A stretch of 64,000 nt of DNA from Myxococcales bacterium. Lineage in GTDB: Bacteria; Myxococcota_A; Polyangia; Haliangiales; Haliangiaceae. The translations under genes were made by a program, and so were the position numbers. The stretch lies in assembly GCA_016707895.1 (NCBI GenBank), contig JADJGV010000001.1:359501-423500 (forward strand), read 5' to 3'. The notes under the pieces were generated by a model. The model was given only the letters and a program-made list of their open reading frames with translations, searched no databases and was not told the origin of the DNA. Each line of letters starts with the position of its first letter. Position 1 is the first letter of the stretch. Below are positions 40,082 to 48,166 of the stretch, in pieces.

Positions 40082-40385
40082 GGGACTTCTGGGTCGAGCC
40101 GGTCGCCCAGGCGGAGTTCGCGGAGGCGGCCGCGTGGTACGAGGGCGAGCGCGAAGGCCTCGGGCTCGAGTTCATCAGCGAGATCGAACGTACGTTGGCG
40201 CGCATCGCACGCCAACCGAGTTCGCCACCGCCGCGGTCGCCGTGCTTGACGGTGGAGTGGTCCGCCGAGAGTTCGTAAAGCGCTTCCCGTACGTCGTGTA
40301 CTTCGTCGAGACCTCGACGACTCGTCGCGTCATCTCGATCAGGCGTGGCAGTAGTCACCCCCGTCGATGGCGATCACGCGTGTGA
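40078..40385 (+). pseudogene. RelE/ParE-family toxin, frameshifted
   Basis: The first frame reads a typical toxin N-terminus: FWVEPVAQAEFAEAAAWYEG, then LGLEFISEIERTLARIARQP. After about residue 47 it runs into unrelated sequence and stops at 40278. The matching C-terminal half (TEFATAAVAVLDGG, then VVRREFVKRFPYVVYFVE, ending RRWRSRV) continues in the -1 frame to 40385. A one-base loss near 40210-40222 would explain this. The toxin is therefore probably inactive, unless the base is a sequencing error. The GTG start overlaps the antitoxin stop. Confidence 0.8.
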
Positions 40386-40465
40386 CGATCGATCGCTCCC
40401 GCAAACGGTGAGCGCAGTGCCAGTGCTCCGATTCACCCATCCGTCATCGCGGACGCTCATCCATC

Positions 40466-40494
40466 TTGACAGACCGTCCGTTATAACGGATACA
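40466..40494 (+). promoter_or_regulatory. Sulfate-transport operon promoter with internal palindrome
   Basis: TTGACA (40466-40471), 17-bp spacer, GATACA (40489-40494), 7 nt before the sbp ATG. A perfect 14-bp palindrome TCCGTTATAACGGA (40477-40490) fills the spacer and touches the -10. This is the position of a repressor site; a sulfur-responsive regulator is the obvious candidate. Confidence 0.7.
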
Positions 40495-40501
40495 GGTGGG
40501 C

Positions 40502-41533
40502 ATGCGCCCGCCACTCGCTCGCCGCCTGCTGCTCGCGACCCTGGCCGTGGGGCTCGCCGGCGCGGCCTGTACCGGCGACGACCGCGGCGGTGGCACCGGC
40601 AAGTCGGTGACGCTGCTGAACGTCTCGTACGACCCGACCCGCGAGCTGTACGCCGACGTCGACCGCGCGTTCGCGACCGAGTGGAAGGCCAAGACCGGGC
40701 AGGCGGTCACGATCGAGCAGTCCCACGGCGGCTCGGGCAAGCAGGCCCGCGCGGTCATCGATGGGCTGGACGCCGACGTGGTCACGCTGGCGCTGGCCTA
40801 CGACGTCGACGCGATCGCCGGCAGCGGCCTGATCGCCGCCGACTGGCAGGGCCGCCTGGCGTCGGGCAGCGCGCCGTACACGTCGACGATCGTGTTCCTG
40901 GTGCGCAAGGGCAACCCCAAGGCCATCGAGGACTGGGACGACCTGATCAAGCCCGGCGTGCAGGTCATCACGCCCAACCCCAAGACCTCGGGCGGCGCCC
41001 GCTGGAACTACCTCGCGGCGTGGGGCTACGCCCTGGAGCACACCCACGGCGACGCGGCCGCGGCCGAGGCGTTCGTCGCCGCGCTGTACGGCAACGTGCC
41101 GGTGCTCGACTCGGGCGCGCGCGGCGCGACCACCACGTTCGTCGAGCGCGAGATCGGCGACGTGCTGCTGGCCTGGGAGAACGAGGCGCTGCTCGCGGTC
41201 GAGAAGCTCGGCCCGGGCCGGCTCGAGATCGTCGTGCCGTCGGTGTCGATCCTCGCCGAGCCGCCGGTCGCGGTGGTCGATCAGAACGTCGATCGCCGCG
41301 GCACCCGCGAGGTCGCGACCGCGTACTTGCAGTTCCTGTACTCGCCGGCCGGCCAGCAGCTCGCGGCCAAGCACTACTACCGGCCGCGCGATCCCGCCGC
41401 GGCGCCGGCCGGCCGCTTCCCCGCGCTGCGGCTGTTCGCGATCGATCAGGTGTTCGGCGGCTGGCGGCAGGCCCAGCCGCGGCACTTCGCCGAGGGCGGC
41501 GTGTTCGACCGCATCTACACCGCCGGCAACTGA
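40502..41533 (+). CDS. sbp: Sulfate/thiosulfate ABC transporter substrate-binding protein
   Basis: 343 residues. N-terminal signal (RLLLATLAVGLAGAACTG, possibly a lipoprotein) and the Sbp/CysP family signature LLNVSYDPTRELYADVD. Other family segments are VTIEQSHGGSGKQARAVIDGLDADVVTLALAYDVD, LVRKGNPKAIEDWDDL, PNPKTSGGARWNYLAAWGYAL and GDVLLAWENEALLA. It binds sulfate or thiosulfate in the periplasm and delivers it to CysTWA encoded next. The ATG is chosen over an in-frame GTG 6 bp earlier because it fits a consensus promoter 7 nt upstream. First gene of a tightly packed four-gene operon. Confidence 0.95.
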   Translation: MRPPLARRLLLATLAVGLAGAACTGDDRGGGTGKSVTLLNVSYDPTRELYADVDRAFATEWKAKTGQAVTIEQSHGGSGKQARAVIDGLDADVVTLALAYDVDAIAGSGLIAADWQGRLASGSAPYTSTIVFLVRKGNPKAIEDWDDLIKPGVQVITPNPKTSGGARWNYLAAWGYALEHTHGDAAAAEAFVAALYGNVPVLDSGARGATTTFVEREIGDVLLAWENEALLAVEKLGPGRLEIVVPSVSILAEPPVAVVDQNVDRRGTREVATAYLQFLYSPAGQQLAAKHYYRPRDPAAAPAGRFPALRLFAIDQVFGGWRQAQPRHFAEGGVFDRIYTAGN

Positions 41534-41534
41534 G

Positions 41535-42365
41535 ATGGCGCGCCGCGGACCTGGCGCCCTGCCCGGCTTCGGCCTGGCCCTGGGCTGGACCCTCACCTGG
41601 CTGTCGCTGATCGTGCTGGTGCCGCTGGCCACGCTGGTGTGGAAGAGCACCGACCTCGGCTGGGCGCAGTTCTGGGCGCTGGCCACGTCGAAGCGCGCGC
41701 TCGCCTCGTACCAGCTGACGTTCGGCACCGCGCTGGCCGCGGCGACGGTGAACCTGGTGCTCGGCACCGTCGTGGCCTGGGTGCTGGTGCGCTACCGCTT
41801 CTGGGGCCAGAGCGTCGTCGACGCGCTGGTCGACGTGCCGTTCGCGCTGCCGACCGCGGTGTCGGGCCTCGCGATCACCGCGGCGCTCGCGCCGCGCGGC
41901 TGGATCGGCAGCGTCCTCGCCGACCACGGCGTCCGCGTCGTCTACACCCGCTACGGCATCGCGATCGCGCTGATCTTCACCGGCCTGCCGTTCGTGGTGC
42001 GCTCGGTGCAGCCGCTCCTGCAGCAGCTCGAGCCCGAGCTCGAGGAGGCCGCGACGATGCTCGGCGCCAGCCGCTGGCAGACCGTGACCCGCGTCGTCCT
42101 GCCGGCGATCGCGCCGGCCGCGCTCACCGGCTTCGCGCTGGCGCTGGCCCGCGGCATCGGCGAGTACGGCTCCGTGGTGTTCATCGCCGGCAACCGGCCG
42201 ATGTCGACCGAGATCACGCCGCTGCTGATCATGACCCGGCTCGAGAACTACGACTACGCGGGCGCGACCGCGCTGGCGCTGGTGATGCTGGTGGTGTCGT
42301 TCGCGCTCTTGCTCGGCATCAACCTGCTGCAGGCGTGGAGCCGGCGGCGGGGAGCGGCGGCGTAG
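41535..42365 (+). CDS. cysT: Sulfate ABC transporter permease CysT
   Basis: 276 residues with six predicted transmembrane helices and the binding-protein-dependent permease EAA loop (LEEAATMLGASRWQTVTRVVLPAI). Typical CysT sequence includes FALPTAVSGLAITA, LPFVVRSVQPLL and GEYGSVVFIAGN. It forms the inner-membrane channel with CysW. It begins one base after the sbp stop and ends 2 bp before cysW, indicating a single transcript. Confidence 0.95.
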   Translation: MARRGPGALPGFGLALGWTLTWLSLIVLVPLATLVWKSTDLGWAQFWALATSKRALASYQLTFGTALAAATVNLVLGTVVAWVLVRYRFWGQSVVDALVDVPFALPTAVSGLAITAALAPRGWIGSVLADHGVRVVYTRYGIAIALIFTGLPFVVRSVQPLLQQLEPELEEAATMLGASRWQTVTRVVLPAIAPAALTGFALALARGIGEYGSVVFIAGNRPMSTEITPLLIMTRLENYDYAGATALALVMLVVSFALLLGINLLQAWSRRRGAAA

Positions 42366-42367
42366 CC

Positions 42368-43321
42368 GTGGCCGGCGCGGCCCCCTCGCGGCTGGTCAGC
42401 GGCGCCACGGCGCGCCCGCCCAGCGCCCCCACCGAGCCGCCCTGGGTCCGGCGCCTGCTGATCGCGGTCGCCCTCGGCTTCCTCGGGCTGTTCGTCGTCG
42501 TGCCGATCGCGGTGGTGATCGATCAGGCGCTGTCGCAAGGGCTCGGCGTCTACCGCCGCGCGGTGACCGATCCCGCCGCGCGCGACGCGATCGCGCTGAC
42601 GCTCAAGGTCGCGGCGATCGCGGTGCCGCTCAACCTGGTGTTCGGCGTGGCCGCGGCCTGGGCCATCGCCCACTTCCGCTTCCGCGGCCGGGCGCTGCTG
42701 CTGACGCTGATCGACCTGCCGTTCGCGGTGTCGCCGGTGATCTCGGGCATGGTGTTCGTGCTGCTGTTCGGCGCCCACGGGCTGCTCGGCCCGACCCTGC
42801 GCGCGCACTGGCCCGGCCTGACGATCATCTTCGGCCTGCCCGGCATCGTGCTGGCCACGGTGTTCGTCACCTTCCCGTTCGTCGCCCGCGAGCTGATCCC
42901 GGTGATGGAGGCCCAGGGCGCCGAGGAGGAGGAGGCCGCGCGGGTGCTGGGCGCCAGCGGCTGGCAGATGTTCTGGTGGGTGACGCTGCCCAAGATCCGC
43001 TGGGGCCTCCTCTACGGCGTGATCCTGTGCAACGCCCGCGCGATGGGCGAGTTCGGCGCGGTGTCGGTGGTGTCGGGGCACATCCGCGGCCGCACCAACA
43101 CGGTGCCGCTGCACGTCGAGATCCTCTACAACGAGTACAACTACGCGGCGGCGTTCGCGGTGGCGTCGCTGCTGCTCTTGCTGGCGCTGGTCACGCTGGC
43201 CGCCAAGCGCCTGGTCGAGCACCGGGCCCGCGTCGTCGACGCCGCGCCGCTCGATCCCGCCCCGCTCGATCCCGACGACGCGCCGGCCGCCCGGCTGGTC
43301 CCCACGGAGGCCGCTCCATGA
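42368..43321 (+). CDS. cysW: Sulfate ABC transporter permease CysW
   Basis: 317 residues with six transmembrane helices. CysW features are LPFAVSPVISGMVFVLLFG, TFPFVARELIPVMEAQGAEEEEAARVLGASGWQMFWWVTLPKI (EAA loop) and RAMGEFGAVSVVSGHIRGRTNTVPLHVEILYNEYN. A 25-residue N-terminal Pro-rich tail and a C-terminal Asp/Pro tail are longer than in enteric CysW. The stop overlaps the cysA ATG (ATGA). Confidence 0.95.
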   Translation: MAGAAPSRLVSGATARPPSAPTEPPWVRRLLIAVALGFLGLFVVVPIAVVIDQALSQGLGVYRRAVTDPAARDAIALTLKVAAIAVPLNLVFGVAAAWAIAHFRFRGRALLLTLIDLPFAVSPVISGMVFVLLFGAHGLLGPTLRAHWPGLTIIFGLPGIVLATVFVTFPFVARELIPVMEAQGAEEEEAARVLGASGWQMFWWVTLPKIRWGLLYGVILCNARAMGEFGAVSVVSGHIRGRTNTVPLHVEILYNEYNYAAAFAVASLLLLLALVTLAAKRLVEHRARVVDAAPLDPAPLDPDDAPAARLVPTEAAP

Positions 43322-44313
43322 CGCTCACCATCACCTCGGTCGGCAAGCGCTTCGGCGGGTTCGTCGCGCTCGACGACGTCAGCCTCGAGATCCCCGGCGG
43401 CGAGCTGGTCGCGCTGCTCGGCCCGTCGGGCTCGGGCAAGACCACGCTGCTCCGCATCCTGGCCGGGCTCGAGGCGCCCGACGTCGGCGCGGTGCGCGAC
43501 GACGGCGCCGATCTGGTCGGCCAGACCGCGCGGGCCCGCAACGTCGGGCTGGTGTTCCAGCACTACGCGCTGTTCCGCCACCTGACGGTCTACGAGAACA
43601 TCGCGTTCGCGCTGCGGGTGCGGAAGCGGCCCAGGCGCGAGATCGACGCCCGGGTGCGCGAGCTGGTCCAGCTGATCCAGCTCGAGGGCCTCGAGCGGCG
43701 GATGCCGGCCCAGCTGTCGGGCGGCCAGCGCCAGCGGGTCGCGCTGGCCCGGGCGCTGGCGGCGGCGCCGCGGCTGCTGCTGCTCGACGAGCCGTTCGGC
43801 GCGCTCGACGCCCAGGTGCGCACCGAGCTGCGGCGCTGGCTGCGCCGCCTGCACGACGAGCTGCACGTCACGACGGTGTTCGTCACCCACGATCAGGAGG
43901 AGGCCTTCGAGGTCGCCGACCGCGTCGTGATCATGAACCGCGGCCGGATCGAGCAGGTCGGCCGGCCCGGCGAGATCTTCGACCACCCGGCGTCGGACTT
44001 CGTCGTGCGGTTCCTCGGGCCGGTCACCTACCTGCCGGCCGGCGTCGGCGGCGACCGCGCCTACGTGCGGCCCCACGACCTCGAGCTGGTGCGCGCGCCG
44101 GGGCCCGGCGATCTGGTCGGCACCGTCGTGCGCGTGACGCCGCTGGGCGCGACCGCCCGGGTCGAGGTCGCGGTGGCCGAGGTGGACGGCCCGGTCTACG
44201 CCGCGATCGAGCGCCGCCAGCTCGCCGCGCTCGGGCTCGCCGCCGGCGATCGCGTCGGGCTGTCCTTGCGCCACGCGCGCGCGCTGCCGTCGGGCGCGCC
44301 GGCCGCGGCCTGA
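43318..44313 (+). CDS. cysA: Sulfate ABC transporter ATP-binding protein CysA
   Basis: 331 residues. Walker A GPSGSGKTT, Q-loop FQHYALF, ABC signature LSGGQRQRVALARAL, Walker B LLLLDEPFGALD, H-loop VTHDQEEA, and a C-terminal TOBE-like regulatory domain from about 235. It energises sulfate or thiosulfate uptake. It ends the operon. No assimilation gene (cysH, cysI, cysD/N) is present in the window, so imported sulfate is processed by enzymes encoded elsewhere. Confidence 0.95.
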   Translation: MTLTITSVGKRFGGFVALDDVSLEIPGGELVALLGPSGSGKTTLLRILAGLEAPDVGAVRDDGADLVGQTARARNVGLVFQHYALFRHLTVYENIAFALRVRKRPRREIDARVRELVQLIQLEGLERRMPAQLSGGQRQRVALARALAAAPRLLLLDEPFGALDAQVRTELRRWLRRLHDELHVTTVFVTHDQEEAFEVADRVVIMNRGRIEQVGRPGEIFDHPASDFVVRFLGPVTYLPAGVGGDRAYVRPHDLELVRAPGPGDLVGTVVRVTPLGATARVEVAVAEVDGPVYAAIERRQLAALGLAAGDRVGLSLRHARALPSGAPAAA

Positions 44314-44320
44314 TCGCCGG

Positions 44321-45109
44321 CTACGCGCCCAGCCGCGCGGCGATGAACGCGACCACCCGATCGAGGGTGGCGGGATCGCCGGCGACGATCTTCATGCCGT
44401 GGGCGGTGCCGGGGTCGGCGATCACGTCGACCGGGGTCGGGGCATCGCGCAGGATGTTGGCCAGCGCGGTGGCGGCGTCGACCGCGCCCGACTCCTGGCT
44501 GTGGACGATCAGCACCGGCGCGCGGGTGGCGCGGGCGGCGTCGGGCGTGGCCAGGCCGCGGTAGTTGAGCCCCGGCGACAGCAGCACGACGCCGGTCACG
44601 CGCCCGGGCGCCGCGCCGGCCAGCCGCAGCGCCGCCGAGCTGCCGATCGACGCGCCGACGACCACGCACGCCTCGCCGGCGCCCTTGCCGCGCACCGCGT
44701 CGAGCGCGCCCCGCAGATCGTCCTCGAGCTGCAGCCAGTCCTCGGCGGTGAAGCCCTTCCACGTCAGCGCGCCGTCGGGCCCCTGGGTGCTGGCGCCGTG
44801 GCCGCGCAGATCGATCGCGTACAGGTGGGCCTGGCCCTTGAGCCGCGCGATCACCGGCACGTACTCGGCGCGGGTCGAGCTGAGCTGGTGCGCGAACACC
44901 ACGCACGCGGCGGTCGCGCGATCCGGCGCCCAGTAGCTGCCGTGGATCGCGACGCCGTCGGCGGCGGCGAAGCTCAGCGCCTCGGCGCCCGGCACCGTCG
45001 GCGCCACCGGCCCGACGGTCTCGTCCTCGACCTGGATCACGGTGACGCGCTTGCCGTCGGGGCCGCAGCCGACGGCGAGGCTCAGGGCGGCGAGCAGCGC
45101 GAGCTTCAT
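44321..45109 (-). CDS. Alpha/beta-hydrolase lipoprotein
   Basis: 262 residues. Lipoprotein signal LLAALSLAVGCGP (Cys15) followed by an alpha/beta-hydrolase domain of the dienelactone-hydrolase/serine aminopeptidase type: CVVFAHQLSSTRAEYVPV, LYAIDLRGHGAST, nucleophile elbow VVGASIGSSAAL (Ser), VLIVHSQESG and a terminal His in GTAHGMKIV. Probably an envelope esterase or peptidase; substrate unknown. The ATG overlaps the stop of the pseudouridine synthase gene, making it the last gene of the moeA-rluA operon. Confidence 0.85.
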   Translation of the reverse strand: MKLALLAALSLAVGCGPDGKRVTVIQVEDETVGPVAPTVPGAEALSFAAADGVAIHGSYWAPDRATAACVVFAHQLSSTRAEYVPVIARLKGQAHLYAIDLRGHGASTQGPDGALTWKGFTAEDWLQLEDDLRGALDAVRGKGAGEACVVVGASIGSSAALRLAGAAPGRVTGVVLLSPGLNYRGLATPDAARATRAPVLIVHSQESGAVDAATALANILRDAPTPVDVIADPGTAHGMKIVAGDPATLDRVVAFIAARLGA

Positions 45110-46026
45110 GCGCCCGACGGTACCGCGTCGGCCAGGCCCAGCGCAGCCAGCACCGCGCGGCGATCGTCGGGCAGCGGCGCGGTCACCGTCAGGTCCGGCA
45201 GCCGCACCGACTCGGCGTGCAGGAAGAACTCGATCAGCTCCGGCATCGGCCCGCCGCCGTAGCGCACGTCGCCGACGATCGGCGCGCCGCAGGCCGCCAG
45301 GTGCGCGCGGACCTGGTGCATCCGCCCGGTCGACGCGTGGCACCGCACCAGCGCGCGGTCGCCGGCCCGCGCGATCACGTCCCAGCGGGTGTGGGCCGGC
45401 AGGCCCTCGGCGTGATCGACCACCACCCGCGGCCCGCGCTGGGTCAGCGGCGCGTCGCACTCGCGCGACACCGGCGGCGCCTCGCACAGGGCCAGGTAGG
45501 TCTTCGCCACCGCGCCGCCGCCGAAGTGGGCGCGCAGCGCGTCCCACGCGGCGCGGGTGCGCGCGGCGATCAGCACGCCCGAGGTGCCGATGTCGAGCCG
45601 GTGCACCAGCCCGCCGTCGCGCGCGTCGGTCGACGCGGTCGCGCACTCCGGGTAGCGCGCGACGATGCCGCCCGCGGCGGTGCCGCGCTCGCCGGCGGCC
45701 AGCGGCTGGCTGGGCATGCCGGCCGGCTTGCCCACCACCACCCGCGCGGCGTCGACGTGCAGCCAGGCCAGCCGCGCCTCGGCCTCGGGATCGGGCGTCG
45801 CCGCCAGCGCCGCGTCGTCGGTCGGCGGCCGCAGCACGGTGATCTCGGCGCCGGCCGCGACCCGCTCGCCCTTCTTGCCGCGGCGGCCGCCGATCTTGAC
45901 GCCGCCGTCCTCGATCAGCGCCATCACGCGGCGCCGGCTGGCGCCGGGGAAGCGGCGCGCGATCACGCGATCGAGGCGATCGGCGTCGGCGGCGGTGACG
46001 GTGAAGCGCAGCGGTTCGTCGCTCAT
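45106..46026 (-). CDS. RluA-family pseudouridine synthase
   Basis: 306 residues. The N-terminal S4 RNA-binding domain (RLDRVIARRFPGASRRRVMALIEDGGVKIGG) is followed by the RluA catalytic domain with the active-site Asp in GGLVHRLDIGTSGVLI. KTYLAL and the terminal RMHQVRAHLAACGAPIVGDVRYGG are also typical. It converts uridine to pseudouridine in rRNA or tRNA; the exact site cannot be told. Its ATG shares one base with the moeA stop (TGATG). Confidence 0.93.
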   Translation of the reverse strand: MSDEPLRFTVTAADADRLDRVIARRFPGASRRRVMALIEDGGVKIGGRRGKKGERVAAGAEITVLRPPTDDAALAATPDPEAEARLAWLHVDAARVVVGKPAGMPSQPLAAGERGTAAGGIVARYPECATASTDARDGGLVHRLDIGTSGVLIAARTRAAWDALRAHFGGGAVAKTYLALCEAPPVSRECDAPLTQRGPRVVVDHAEGLPAHTRWDVIARAGDRALVRCHASTGRMHQVRAHLAACGAPIVGDVRYGGGPMPELIEFFLHAESVRLPDLTVTAPLPDDRRAVLAALGLADAVPSGA

Positions 46027-47213
46027 CAGGTAGCTCCCAGGAGCCAGGCCGGCGCGGTCGCCCCCGGCTCGATGTCCGTGACCTCGGCGGCGATCTCGAT
46101 CAGCGCGTCGCAGCCGACCAACGACGACTGCATCGCCGAGCCCTGCTTGGCGTGCGGCGTCGCGATCAGCCGCGCGCCGTCGCGGGCGAGCGCCGCGCGG
46201 ACCACGTGCGCGCGCCCGGCCGGCTTGCGGTAGCCGTCGGGCAGCACCACCGGCGCCCGCGGCCGCGTGGTGCGCGCCGCGCCCTGCATCGCCAGCAGCG
46301 CCGGCCGCACGAACAGCTCGAACGCGGTGAACGACGACACCGGGTTGCCCGGCAGCGCGAACACCGCGGTGGCGCCGGCGCGGCCGAACGCGAACGGCTT
46401 GCCCGGCTTCATCGCCACCTTCCAGAAGTCGAGCGTCACGCCGGCCGCGGCCAGCGCGTCGCGCACGTGATCGTGATCGCCGGCCGAGACGCCGCCGGTC
46501 GTGACCACCACGTCCGCGGTCAGCGCCTGCGCGATCGCGGCGATCGTCGCGGCGCGGTCGTCGGCGACCACGCCCAGGTAGATCGCCTCGCCGCCGGCGG
46601 CGCGCACCGCCGCCGCCAGGCCGTACGAGCTCGAGTCGACGAGCTGGCCCGGGGCCGGCGCCGCGTCGATCGCCACCAGCTCGTCGCCGGTCGACAGGAT
46701 CGCGACCCGCGGCCGCCGCGCCACCGGCACCGTCGCGCAGCCCAGCGCCGCCGCGACCGTCAGCTCGCCGGGACCGAGCGCGACGCCGGCCGCGACGACG
46801 AGCTCGCCGATCGCCACGTCCTCGCCGATCGCGCGCACGTGGTCGCCGCGCCGGGCCGCCGGCAGCGTCACGCGGTCGCCGTCGGCGGTCGCGTCCTCGA
46901 ACATCACGATCGTGTCGGCGCCCGCCGGCACCGGCGCGCCGGTCATGATCCGCACCGCGGTGCCGGGCGCCAGCTCGGCCGGGGACCGCGCGCCGGCGGC
47001 GATCGCCCCGACCACCGGCAGCGTCCCCGGCAGGTCGGCGGCCCGCACCGCGAAGCCGTCCATCGCCGAGTTGGCGAAGCCGGGCAGCGGCCGGCCGGCG
47101 ACGATCGGCTCGGCCAGGATGCGCCCGTCGGCCGCCCGCAGCGCCACCGCCTCGGCGGGGAGGCGCCCGATCGCCGCCTGGATGCGCGCGCTCGCGTCGT
47201 GGATCGACAGCAC
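46026..47213 (-). CDS. moeA: Molybdopterin molybdotransferase MoeA
   Basis: 395 residues. Family motifs are GFANSAMDGFAVR, RIMTGAPVPAGADTIVMFED, VAILSTGDEL, TTGGVSAGDHDHVRDAL, MKPGKPFAFGR and LPGNPVSSFTAFELFVRPAL. MoeA inserts molybdate into adenylated molybdopterin, the last step of cofactor synthesis. The GTG start at VLSIHDASARI is preferred because a GATAGT -10-like hexamer (47220-47225, minus strand) lies exactly 6 nt before it; a TTG ten codons upstream would place the promoter inside the gene. The neighbouring sulfate/molybdate-type ABC genes are not cotranscribed with it. Confidence 0.93.
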   Translation of the reverse strand: MLSIHDASARIQAAIGRLPAEAVALRAADGRILAEPIVAGRPLPGFANSAMDGFAVRAADLPGTLPVVGAIAAGARSPAELAPGTAVRIMTGAPVPAGADTIVMFEDATADGDRVTLPAARRGDHVRAIGEDVAIGELVVAAGVALGPGELTVAAALGCATVPVARRPRVAILSTGDELVAIDAAPAPGQLVDSSSYGLAAAVRAAGGEAIYLGVVADDRAATIAAIAQALTADVVVTTGGVSAGDHDHVRDALAAAGVTLDFWKVAMKPGKPFAFGRAGATAVFALPGNPVSSFTAFELFVRPALLAMQGAARTTRPRAPVVLPDGYRKPAGRAHVVRAALARDGARLIATPHAKQGSAMQSSLVGCDALIEIAAEVTDIEPGATAPAWLLGAT

Positions 47214-47310
47214 GGCGGCACTATCGCCGGTCGCGATCCCCAACGCCAGCGGCGGCGGACGTTCGCGCGCCGCGCGTCGGCGCGGCGACTCGCCCGGGCT
47301 ACGCGGGCCG

Positions 47311-48093
47311 CTAGCGCAGCCCGTACGTCACGTGGACGATCGCGATCACGTCCTTCTCCAGCGACGACGTGTCGTTGTTGCCCTCCCACGAGGTCTCGCT
47401 GGAGTTGGCCGGGTTGACGTTGATGACGCCCATGTCGGCGTCGCGCAGGCTGGCCAAGGACGCGCCGCCGGCGCTCTTGAGCATGTTCTCGGCGCGGGTG
47501 CGCGCGTCCTTCGACGCCGCCGACAGCATCTCGATCTTCAGGTCGCCGAGCTTGGTGTAGAAGTACGCCGGCGCGTTCGACGTCACGCTGATGTTGTTCT
47601 CGAGCAGCTGGGTGATCTCGCGCGACACCCGCTCGACCCGCTGCACGTCGGTGGAGCGCACCGACACGAACTGCCGGGCCTGGTAGCCGGTCAGCACCTG
47701 CTTGGCGATGCGATCGTCGCCGGTGCCCTCGTAGACCGTCGTGAACTGCTCCTCGATGGTCGCCGAGTCGGGGAAGATCTCGCCGTCGGGCACGCCCTGG
47801 GTCTTGAGGTACGCCACCGTGGCCTCGACGTCGGTGTGCAGCTTGCGGTACGCGGCCAGCTTGTCGGGCGCGGTCGCCGAGACCGTCGCGCTCCACTCGA
47901 TCAGGTCGCTGGTGATGCGCTGCTTGGCCGAGCCGGTGACCCGGATGGTGCGCTCGACCGGCCGCACCTTGACCCGCTCCCACGAGCGGCTGGCGATGTA
48001 CGTCGACAGCGGCGGCGCGGTCGACAGGCACACCAGGCCCAGCGCGATCAGCGCCTTGCCGCCGAACCACTTCGACTTCGGGATCACGGTCAT
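47311..48093 (-). CDS. SIMPL-domain (DUF541) protein
   Basis: 260 residues. One N-terminal transmembrane/signal segment (ALIALGLVCLSTAPPLSTYI) is followed by a SIMPL domain: RTIRVTGSAKQRITSDLIEWSATVSA, a helix KLAAYRKLHTDVEATVAYLKTQGV, then RQFVSVRSTDVQRVERVSREITQLLENN and ASKDARTRAENMLKSAG. SIMPL proteins are periplasmic and oligomeric; the role is unclear (oxidative stress and envelope functions have been proposed). GGAGG before the ATG fixes the start. Separate from the moeA operon by about 97 bp. Confidence 0.9.
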   Translation of the reverse strand: MTVIPKSKWFGGKALIALGLVCLSTAPPLSTYIASRSWERVKVRPVERTIRVTGSAKQRITSDLIEWSATVSATAPDKLAAYRKLHTDVEATVAYLKTQGVPDGEIFPDSATIEEQFTTVYEGTGDDRIAKQVLTGYQARQFVSVRSTDVQRVERVSREITQLLENNISVTSNAPAYFYTKLGDLKIEMLSAASKDARTRAENMLKSAGGASLASLRDADMGVINVNPANSSETSWEGNNDTSSLEKDVIAIVHVTYGLR

Positions 48094-48166
48094 GGACGAA
48101 CCTCCTCGCCGCGCCAACGCGCCACCGCCGCCGCCTATTCCACCCGAGTCACGTATAGTCCGCGCC

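Noticed and set aside
40078..40278. Intact 66-aa toxin
   Set aside because: It lacks the C-terminal half of the RelE/ParE fold, which is found in the adjacent frame, so it is recorded as a frameshifted pseudogene.
41535..44313. Molybdate rather than sulfate transporter (moeA lies nearby)
   Set aside because: The binding protein has the NVSYDPTRELY signature of Sbp/CysP, and there are two separate permeases (CysT and CysW), unlike ModABC. moeA is on the opposite strand in a different operon.
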